From Trichuris trichiura (Eukaryota; Nematoda; Enoplea; Trichinellida; Trichuridae), in the NCBI GenBank assembly GCA_037903355.1, contig JBAJFE010000020.1:1-64000 (forward strand): 64,000 nt of DNA, in the 5' to 3' direction. A program made the translations under genes and the position numbers. The notes beneath the pieces are model-generated. The model was not told where the DNA came from and did not search any database. It saw only the letters and a program-made list of their open reading frames with translations. Below are positions 55,331-64,000 of this stretch, piece by piece. Numbering within the stretch: position 1 is the first letter of the stretch; the number at the start of each line of letters is the position of its first letter.

Positions 55331-58300
55331 TGTATACCAACATTATGGTCATCCACGCACCCGTTAAAAAGAAGTTTTATTTTCAATGCGTATAGCTGCT
55401 TTTTTCCACGAAGAAGCACATTACACGTCTATGGTATTATTTGGTCGCTATGCCGTAACGAAACGATTGCAATCCTCTTAGCTCAGCTTACATTCCGCTG
55501 CAATGTCTTGTAAGTACTGCAAGTGGCAATAAAGCAAACTTGGCGTGAGTTATTCTGACAAAAGAGCACACATCGCTAGTGAATAACTGGAGATTGCTGA
55601 AAGCTTGATAATAGAACCAAAACAGGTAGTAAGTTAATTGCGCGACCCCGTTTTAATTGACTTACCACCACAGCAGAATTAAAGATGGGAGCTTTTGGAT
55701 CCATTATTTAAGCAAGATTACAATGTAGCGCGTACTAAGATTTTTTTCTTTGAGGAAAAGTCTAAAATCAGTTTCTTAAAAAGGTACTTTACCCGAAACG
55801 TTTCAAGTAACTGCGTGAATCAGTACCAAAATGATAATAGTGCGTATTAAAGTCATTCACAATGCACTTCCAAAACTAAGCTCATTTTTAAAATAAAGTG
55901 TGCCGCAAGTTCTTTTAAACCAACGTTTTGCAACCTTTTCATTGTGTGGCCCTTGTACTTCTTCTTTCGCTTTGAAGCTGTTTATTTCTACAACGGATAT
56001 CAGTTGTACAACTGTAAGCAAGGTCTCATTCTCGCTAGTGCACAACAAGAAGGAGTTTCATTAGACAGCGTTCTATACAGTAGGATAACTTTATGGTCAA
56101 GGCTATTATTCCAAGGCTTCCAGGTCCCTTCTTGAACTATAGTCAGCAGTAAAAATTGGTTGAAATTTGGTTACGGATTTGATTTTCCACCAGGATGTAT
56201 TGTGATTTCACCGGTGAGTATTGCAGCAGAACAACATAGTTGAATGCGATAAGTGCTCTTATCCCCAGCACTGAACAGTGCTATTTTTGAAGAGTAACCG
56301 GTAGTCTCGCTTTTTTTGGCGCTTTATCAGACGGGACTATGATATGTTCTGACATGACAAGGATGCTAGTAAACGCATTCAACGCTGCTGGTCACGCAAA
56401 TGCCAACAGAACATCCTTACCTTTTCATTTCAATTAGCAAGTACGTTTTAATCATCGACTTCAAGTGGAAACTATTGATACCTCATGCACAGGTACAACT
56501 GCTGTGCTGAAAAATGAACGCATTCTTTGTAAGGAGTCCGTTGGTTCGTTTTATCTACCACAAAGTAGCGGTAATTCCTACCCGCTTAAAGAGCTGACCA
56601 TGTTAGGAAAAACTAGCATTAATTCGCCTTGTACTTGGTAAAATTTTGCTGACTGTCCTTCTCCAAGCAGGTGTTAACCACTTTTTCGTAGCCGTTTTCA
56701 GGGTGCAAATAACAGTGTGATCAATAGAAGCTCAGCGATCAATGGTTAGATATCAGGAGAGGAACGTTTTTTGGATTGTTACTTAAGAGTTTTGTGCATC
56801 TTAGTTCTCGCACAACCAAAAAATATAGCTGCGTCGATCAGTTCACAGAAGATGGCAGAGAAAATTGCTGACGTAGTATAAAAGCGAGTGAGATAAATGT
56901 TTTACAGCTTTTCTACATCATGCTAGGCCAGAGGAGACAGAAATCTTAGATAACTGAAACTGCGGATAGTGGGCTTCACTGCAGAATGCAACCATCTGGA
57001 AAGCCTTGCTGCCACGACACCTAATCATTGAACATGCACTAAGTTGACTTTGAACGTTACTCTATTTTTTTCTGTAAAAGCTAACAAAACAAACGGAAAC
57101 GTTTTCCTTAAGACACAGGTGCATTCAGACCTTATTGCTTGATGATGAAAAATTTCCAAAGGCAAAAGCTCAAAAATGAATATTCCGTGTGGTCATTGTG
57201 CATGCGCATTGCTCATTGCATTTAAACATGCAGGAACAAGAGAACATCTGAAACGTATCCGTTTCTACAACGATATTATGACTTTTTTGCAGGTTCAATC
57301 GGGAAGCAGGCGCTTCAGGCAATCAGCTGCGCGCACGCTGCTCTATTTGCATTGATAGTTGCGTACACACTTTCAGCATTGTGTTTTCCAACCTTTTGTG
57401 AGCCATCGGTCCCTAGATACTTTCATCGTCTCTTAGGAATTAAATATCTTTTTAGCTTTAGTGTTTATGCTCCCACTTGATTATTGAATGTCTGGCACTG
57501 TTTTGGCAGCGCAGACTGCACAGCTGGTTTATAGGTTCATTTTATCTTCATTTCTTCTTCTGTGAGTAGGGCCTGCTGAGATGCCCGCGACCGAATAGTT
57601 ATGGCCAAGATGAGCACAGGAAAGTCATATGCCAAATAGTGCGGTGGTGTTGTGATGTTAATTACCAGTCTATGATCCCCATTTTTCATGTCTGAGAAAT
57701 CTTCTGGACCCCACATTGCTGTTTTATTTGACAGTTTTGAGAAGATCCCTTTCTGCAGACGCACGCTGTTGTTCACTTCGTTAAGCTGGCTGCTTATAAT
57801 ACGTTGCCTTTCTTTGCTCACGTGTAGGTCACGCTGATTTAGTCCGTTGGTTTGAAATATCGTCTTTGTTTCATTCACGCCGAATGAGCAATCAAATGCA
57901 TTTTTGGGCAACGTGTGAACAACTACTCTGTTTGTCGAAACAAAAAAAAATTTTGGCTTCCAGGTTGGATATTAGCAAACCGCAGCTTCAGTCTACGTAG
58001 GAAAAGCTTTCGTCTGCCAGCTCACTGCCGTAGAGCAATCATTACCAGCACGCTCATTTCCATACTTAAACTACGTATAGGCGCTTATGATTCACGTCGA
58101 TGCGACGTTTTTATAGCTACATAGAGTACTGACGCCAAATTAAAATTCATCCCACTTCCATCACTTCCTGTGCATTGCTATAAGTAAACAGAAAGCTTCT
58201 GCTCGCGACTGCCTGTAGCGCGGGCTAATACTATACAAAGAAAAAACGGGCTTCAGGTCTAATACTACACAAAAAGAAAAAGGGGTTTACCTTAAGCAGA

Positions 58301-58835
58301 TTATGACAGTCCCAGTTTTATCATAGCCCTTCAGCTTTCCTTCAAAAGATCAAACCGTCCCCTAAACAGCTCATAACTCTCATGGGAAACGCTAGAACAG
58401 CAGAACGGACGTCAACAACCGCAGCGTAAATAGGGTATTAGCAAAGCGAGCTATTGCGCAAAAAATTAATAGTCCATTCTGTTTGTATTACTGTATGTTC
58501 ACGAGAAGAACAAAGCTGAATATAATCAAAATTGCTGTATTGTGTCCGGTAAAATACAGAAAGAAACCCTGCGATATGGCGGTGCATGTCGTCGTGTTAA
58601 TATATCCTGACCGGAGGAATGACGTTATCTCTAGCTGTGCATTTACTTTATTGCTGACAGCGGTTGAATAATTTTGCTTTAAATAATTCCACTACTTATT
58701 GAGCTGCCCGACTGTTTGTTAGAATATGTGAACCGTCTGTCTATCTAAACCTTCTGATCGATTGTAGAGAAATATTTTCTGAAACATTTTTACACGAAAA
58801 ACGACTTTATAACAATTGTTGAAAAGAAGCTGTTT
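55331..58835. other. Long stretch without a firm gene
   Basis: One 124-codon minus-strand frame (57537-57911, with HRLVINITTPPHYLAYDF) may be an exon, but it has no recognised relative and no partner exons. The rest shows only short frames. Confidence 0.35.
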
Positions 58836-59079
58836 GCAAAAGTTTTATTACGGAATTATTCCCGTTTAATGTGTCAAATAACTCCGGAGCTTTCGGGTCG
58901 ACCGAGACCCGTCTTCAGCGGTTGTGAGTTATGAACATCCATAACTCACAACCGCTGAAGACGGGTCTCGGTCAACCTGAAGGCTCCGGAGTTATTTGAC
59001 ACATTAAACGGGAATAATTCCGTAATAAAACTTTTGCATTATGAAAACATACGCTCCCGTACCGAGAAACCACATTTTC
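58836..59079. mobile_element. Penelope-like terminal palindrome
   Basis: Two copies of the Penelope end sequence face each other (58839-58932 and 58938-59040), separated by a few bases, with the 3' tail ATGAAAACATACGCTCCCGT on the right only. Imperfect 11-bp flanks AGAAGCTGTTT (58825-58835) and AGAAGCTATTT (59080-59090) look like a target duplication. No coding part remains. The core here reads CTGAAGA rather than CTGATGA. Confidence 0.75.
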
Positions 59080-59492
59080 AGAAGCTATTTTTATAAATTT
59101 CTCTTTCGAAAGAGAAATAGTCACATTATAGTCACAACCTACTTTAAACTTTGGGCAGCACAGAAACTGTCTGTACTAATAAGCTCACATTATTCAACGT
59201 CACATCTTCTTTATACTTTGATAAAAGCAATGACGTCTTGCCCGTATCTTATGCCTGACGCCTGTGAGTACACGTATAATCACAACTCCGCCATTGCTCT
59301 CTTCGCAGATCAGCTTTACGTTCTCCTTGTTATCTCCTGCGCTGCTTAAAAACCAATTTACATGTAAGATTTTTTCAGCAATACGCTTCTGCATTTTCAA
59401 TTTCAAATTAATGTCACTTTTATTAAGGTACTGTGCGCAAATAACTGTGAATAATGTGAAGGTAAACTGATGACAAATATGAAAATGGCAAA

Positions 59493-59508
59493 TTCACTGA
59501 AAAAAGAA
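59493..59508 (-). terminator. Possible degenerate histone 3' stem-loop (H2A)
   Basis: On the minus strand, TTCTTT-TTTC-AGTGAA lies 17 bases past the H2A stop. It keeps the TTTC loop and AG, but the six-pair stem has one mismatch and one wobble. It could be a weak processing signal, or chance. Confidence 0.35.
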
Positions 59509-59524
59509 CAGAGAGCAGCCCCTC

Positions 59525-59914
59525 TCAATTTTTCTTTGTGGTCTTTACCTTTGTCCTGCTCGGCAGTAGGCTGGGGTGGATGGTTGGTACCACCCCACCC
59601 TGAGCGATCGTCACTCCTTTGAGGAACTTGCTCAATTCTTCATCATTCCGAATGGCCAGTTGAAGATGACGCGGTATGATCCGACTCTTCTTACTGTCAC
59701 GAGCTGCATCGCCGGCCAGCTCCAGAACTTCAGCCGTTAAGTATTCTATGACGGCAGCGAGGTATACTGGAGCAATGGCTCCAATTCGTTCAGCATAATT
59801 CCCACGTCGAAGCATACGATGAAGACGACCAACTGGAAACTGCAAATCCGCTTTATTGCTTCGACTCATCTTCGACTTGCCTTTCACTTCTCCATTTTCT
59901 CTGCAGCAAGTCAT
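59525..59914 (-). CDS. H2A: Histone H2A, divergent
   Basis: Core nucleosome histone, 129 residues, single exon. Recognised by [40 protein letters not shown] and [20 protein letters not shown], all in the normal order, and by the docking-domain [10 protein letters not shown]. It departs from the near-invariant canonical H2A at many positions (for example AIAP for AGAP, FLKG for LLGG) and has an unusual N-terminal tail starting [15 protein letters not shown] and a basic tail after LLPSRTK. The first ATG is chosen because the tail then has normal length. It is transcribed away from H2B across a 232-bp shared promoter, with a TATA-like TATATAATA at 59973-59981. A pseudogene lies at 44753-45113. 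Confidence 0.95.
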   Translation of the reverse strand: MTCCRENGEVKGKSKMSRSNKADLQFPVGRLHRMLRRGNYAERIGAIAPVYLAAVIEYLTAEVLELAGDAARDSKKSRIIPRHLQLAIRNDEELSKFLKGVTIAQGGVVPTIHPSLLPSRTKVKTTKKN

Positions 59915-60146
59915 TTTTGCCCTTCAATTGAAAAACCACAGCAACGAAATGAGCTGTCGCCAAATGAACGCCTATTATATAATGCGCGAATAAGCGTCAC
60001 GACCGCTACTCGCTCATTCTTCGTGCATCGATTCGTCAGGGCTAAACTAGGTGGCTTCCTTGCCACGTAATTATACCCCTGTCAAGCGTCTTTTTCTCAT
60101 TTTTGCTCTCTTGTTTGAAGTGTATAAAACGCCTACTAGTGCGAAC
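59915..60146. promoter_or_regulatory. Bidirectional H2A/H2B promoter
   Basis: The 232-bp gap between divergent histone starts holds a TATA-like box for H2A (59973-59981, minus strand) and TATAAAA for H2B (60123-60129, 18 bp before its ATG, closer than usual). The short shared promoter is typical of animal histone pairs. Confidence 0.7.
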
Positions 60147-60491
60147 ATGAAGAAAGCTGAGAAGTCGCAGAAAGTCAAGAAGGCAGCTAATAAGAAGAAA
60201 CGAAAGCTGAGGAAAGAGTCATTCGCTACATACATATACAAAGTTCTGAAGCAGGTTCACCCGGACTTAGGCATAAGCACCAGAGCCATATCGATCATAG
60301 ATTGCTTCTCCAATGATGTTTTTGAGCGTATTGCTGCCGAGTCATCTCGCTTGGCCCATTGTAACCATCGAGATACCATCAGTTCGAGAGAAATACAGAC
60401 GGCTGTGCGCCTTCTGTTGCCTGGAGGGCTCAGTAAACATGCAGTGAGCGAAGGAACAAAAGCGATGTCCAAGTATACTAGCGCCCTTTAG
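60147..60491 (+). CDS. H2B: Histone H2B, divergent
   Basis: Core nucleosome histone, 114 residues, single exon. The Lys-rich tail is followed by [20 protein letters not shown], then the histone fold with [18 protein letters not shown], and the very conserved end [20 protein letters not shown], then [16 protein letters not shown]. The frame is open upstream, but the ATG at 60147 gives the normal start and follows a TATA box. Changes from canonical H2B include CNHRDTISS for YNKRSTITS and the last residue Leu for Lys. The tail is somewhat short. Paired head to head with H2A. With the usual 3' signal, it should be replication-dependent. Confidence 0.95.
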   Translation: MKKAEKSQKVKKAANKKKRKLRKESFATYIYKVLKQVHPDLGISTRAISIIDCFSNDVFERIAAESSRLAHCNHRDTISSREIQTAVRLLLPGGLSKHAVSEGTKAMSKYTSAL

Positions 60492-60525
60492 GTGGCAACA
60501 TGGTTGCTGCCATTTGACCCCAAAC

Positions 60526-60541
60526 GGCCCTTTTCAGGGCC
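60526..60541 (+). terminator. Histone mRNA 3' stem-loop (H2B)
   Basis: GGCCCTTTTCAGGGCC is a perfect match to the animal histone stem-loop: a six-pair stem with TTTC loop, 34 bases after the H2B stop. A 13-base C run follows immediately, where a U7-type purine element would be expected a little downstream (not clearly seen). Confidence 0.93.
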
Positions 60542-60554
60542 CCCCCCCCCCCAA

Positions 60555-63500
60555 ATTTAACGCAACGAATCAGGAATGTGTTTACGTTTTGTAACTGCAC
60601 TGCAGTCGCGCGTTTTTGTTATGATATTTGAGAGTATTCTTCGTTGATGCAAAAATAGTTATTGTTAGCGAATGTTCGTGACCCACTGGTTTAATCCGGA
60701 AGAAGAGCATGAAATTTAACTACGCTGAACATGTGATAGCGTTTCTTTCACAGGCTTTGCAGTATGGGCGGTGTTTCGCCTTTATGGCAGCTAAATATTT
60801 TCGGAAGCCCTTTCATTGTTGCACTTTCAGACAGAAGATCGACTGTTCCAGCATGGGGGGACAAATTTCTTTTAATACTGGAAAAACGTTGGAGTTGACA
60901 AAACTTGTGGGGTATTGTTGGTGATGAAATTCACTGTTTAAAAAATGCAGGTTCCTTTTCAAGAACTGAGTTACCTCCCAATTCTTTTCTTACTTGCGCG
61001 CGCGTACTATCCTATATTGCCCTCGCGTCAACGGAAACTGAGATATAACACTTTTGTTTACGCTCAGCCGTATTTGAGGGCGGAAGGCGGCTGACATAGA
61101 GCAGGAGGGTGGCATGCGTCACGGAGAAGATACGATGTTTCCTCATGGAAATAAAGTAGTCAAGACAAGTTGCGGATGTATGTTTGGGTTGGTAAGCATG
61201 CAGGCAGACAATGAACATAAAACGGTTGCAACTAAGTAGAAATCACGTTTCGTTTCTTCTCTGTGCTAGTGGTTACGATTGACAAGGTGAATAATTCTAT
61301 TTTCTGTAAGTGGGAGGCGTTTAATGCTTTATTTTTGATTTTTGTATTGGATTTTTGGTAACTTTCTTTCCCTTAACGTATCATCGTAGGATTGATAGGT
61401 TGCATGTATGAAAATGTTCAAATATATTTAGTCCCGTAAAGATGGTTCGCTGTTTGTCTTCTTGGAGACCTTAGAAATTAAGATGAAATTTCTGAAAGGA
61501 AGTGTGGCAGAATCACTTCTTTTAAGTGTGACATTTATTTACGTTGAGCCATTGAGTCTGAGGAATATCCAACAAACATAGGTTAGCTATAGATCCGTTT
61601 TTTAATTATTACTACGACATATGAGGGATAGCAAGGAATGCGTCATTTCCGCAAGCGTGCCATTGCCTTTAAGGACAAATGTTCTATTATTTTCATTGGC
61701 TGGTTAGCTTTGCTTTAAGTATAATTAAGGAACATTCGCCACTGAGTTGCTTTCCCCACTGGTCTTCGTGTTGCAAAATAATTGGTTTTACAATAAATCC
61801 GCTGTTTTCTGGTTCTACTAGTATGGACGATTCTTTTGGTAGCCATGTGGCAACTATTTCGTTTAAATTTCAAACCGATTTGCCCAGTTGGACTTTCAGA
61901 TTTCACGTTCGTCAGACGAGTCATTGCCAACTTGCAGTGTAGCATCCTTAGCGCATGGGTAGAAACTCCTATTTCCAAGAGTTAGACGGAATGGGTTTGT
62001 GGGTGTCCCTGAATGTTTTGTGACGGCATCATTGGCACTAGGACCGTTCACTGTTGGGAATCTCCGTAGATTTTTTTTCTTTGTCGGTCGACGAGAACGG
62101 GCGGCAATGACATCTTCAATGGCCATTCTAACAATAGACTATAGTTGCCATATGCCGTTTGACAGTTGGCAGGAAATACGTGAAATTTGTTCCGTAATTT
62201 TCTTACAGGATGAATACATCTCTTTATTTGGTGTGAAGCATGTTTCAGCGCGGTTCTTTTCCTCAGTTAAAAAACAGTAACGACCGATCAGAGTCTGACA
62301 GACTCATCAAAAAGCACTTGAGTCAAAACCTCAAATGCCCTTGTTGTTCAGTGGTCGAAGGATATGAGTTAAGCACCAAAAGATAAATGACCCATCGTAT
62401 GAAAAAACAAAGAAATCCTGTTGCTTGACCAGCGGTTTAGGGAAAGCAACAAATGCTAGCGGTACTGCAGTGCAAAAAAATAGGTTTCTATATCCCGACT
62501 GAATCCTACAGTCGAAACGGGGTAAGGTTCCTGTTCGAACTGCGACTTGCTGAATCACATGTAATGATAGCTTCACTGAATACAGTTGAACGAATTACAT
62601 AGGCTTTTGCGGTAGGTGTTTTCTTGGTCCCTCACCGGCATCCGATCTTCTTAATGACTAAGTGAGTAATCCGATCATGTAGTTAAGGCGTTCTTGTCGT
62701 TTGGGCTCCAAAATTGGAAACCAATGGCAGTGAGCTTGCAAACATGAACCAACAGCATGGAGTATTCAAGCAAAGGAGGAAGCAAGGGTGTTCTGTCGTA
62801 ATAAATTGGGAATGTGAACGAACTATGGCAAAATATTGGGGAACTCTGAAGGAGATGAAGCAAGACATGACGAAGACGTAGAAAATTGTGAAGTGAGAAG
62901 CGATTGAAAATCCACAAGCAGATTGCAAGTAATGAGCAATGATGAATCAACTTCAAGAGAAAAACGACAGGTTTTTTTGCGGGTCTTACAGCAGGCTAGA
63001 AAAATTATGAGCTTTCATATGCTAAAGGAACAAACGTTACCTGACTAAACGATCCGATTAGCGCGTAACTTGATGCACGCTAATTTAATCGTCTCGCAGT
63101 AAAAGTCGATTTTATTGAGTGTGAAATTAATGAAAGCGCCAAACAGAATGGAGCCTGTTTGTTTAGTGGTGCCAGCATGTAATATAACTACATCTTTAAA
63201 CACTAGTTTGAGAGTTATTTTAGTCTTTCAATGTGGACAAACGAATTCTTTGAGTCAATTCTACTCAGTGGTGGTCTGATTATGCCTGCGAATCTTTTCA
63301 TTGTTACGGTTTACTAATAGAATTATTTTATTCAGCGTTTGCACGCTATAGGAGACAAGTCTGTTTAAAATTGGCAACTTGTGTTTTATTACTGTAACTC
63401 ACTGTGAGCGTTTTCAAATTGTAAAGAAGTAAATTTTATATTCGCTAGTTACAGTTTCTGAAAATCTGTTCCGTGTTGAAAAGTGTGCACGGAAAACGTG

Positions 63501-64000
63501 AGGATGCAGTATTGCTCACGAAATGGTGAGTTTCTAAAATATTTCACCTTGTAAGTACGATGAAATTACGACGAATGTTGTTGTTCTAGCAGGAAAGAAA
63601 ATAACATATTCTTTTTTTCATACTTTGAAGAAAAGTGCAGTCACTTCTATACGACAGCCGGTTGGGAACCCTGTAACTGTTTTACCTTTGGTAAGCACAA
63701 ATATTTTATCTGTTCGAGTATGAAAATTCAATTTAGTATTAACGAGCTGAACGTTGTGCTCATAGCTCTCATTAACGGCATTACTGATTTTAATGTTCCA
63801 GAACGTTTTATTGAAAAATACGTGCCAGTTTATGCGTTTCGTTTTTATTGGCTGAAGCTTTTAAGTGCATACCATTTTCCATCATCATTCATTAGGCTCA
63901 TAATGGATGAAGATTTACATCCGAAACTTTCGATCAACAGAAATTGATTTAATAACGGATGCCCATATAAAAGCTTCTTCAGCAAGTTAAATGCTTATCA
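60555..64000. other. Terminal stretch without a supported gene
   Basis: Candidate frames such as 61896-62126 (minus, 76 codons, starting MAIEDVIAARSRRPTKKK) and 63720-63947 (plus, 75 codons) look protein-like but have no recognised relatives or partner exons. The remainder is AT-rich. Confidence 0.4.

Noticed and set aside
61679..62126. Overlapping frames on both strands
   Set aside because: Neither strand has a clear family match or exon partners; kept only as a region note.

Overview
The window looks like animal nuclear DNA. It holds a spliced RNA polymerase III subunit gene with very short introns (mostly 45-65 bp), a divergent histone H2A/H2B pair whose H2B has the animal-type 3' stem-loop, eukaryotic tRNA genes, 5S rRNA genes, and decayed animal transposons (Ty3/gypsy, pogo/Tigger, Penelope-like). 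The short introns and the 5S sequence fit a nematode, perhaps of the Trichuris/Trichinella group, but the species is an inference. No bacterial operons, CRISPR arrays or viral genomes were seen.

Layout. 1-3.6 kb: a small, internally deleted Ty3/gypsy element with intact LTRs and target duplication, then sparse possible exons. 3.6-30.6 kb: a 27-kb inverted repeat. Two arms of about 9.7 kb (3605-13275 and 20912-30633, opposite orientation, highly similar) flank a 7.6-kb spacer. Each arm carries, from outside in, the 3' part of an acidic-protein gene, a dead pogo transposase, an AT-rich stretch, a GC-richer block that is almost identical between arms, a three-exon gene of unknown function, a Met-type tRNA, a 5S rRNA gene and another unknown reading frame. 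The spacer holds a third, longer copy of the acidic-protein gene, a Tigger-like transposon, and a second, older and strongly decayed palindrome bearing tRNA-Met and tRNA-Ile pairs.

30.6-42 kb: a tRNA-Thr, then the POLR3B (RPC2) orthologue in 22 inferred exons, with a pogo-type MITE in its last long intron, followed by a six-pass membrane protein gene. 43-54 kb: a tRNA cluster (Leu, Ile, Gln, Thr, Arg plus degraded copies) mixed with mobile DNA: an H2A pseudogene, a Penelope-like element with inverted ends and a GIY-YIG endonuclease remnant, a 593-bp dispersed repeat, and a 0.8-kb element with long terminal inverted repeats. 54-64 kb: the second copy of the 593-bp repeat, a second Penelope terminal palindrome, and the divergent H2A/H2B pair. 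The remainder has no gene I can support.

The functional theme is the RNA polymerase III world (5S, tRNAs and a pol III core subunit in one window) plus histones. The most unusual feature is the large palindrome with signs of arm-to-arm gene conversion. The next is the Penelope-derived repeat family with a hammerhead-like core. Gene models were built by reading splice signals by eye and need transcript evidence.
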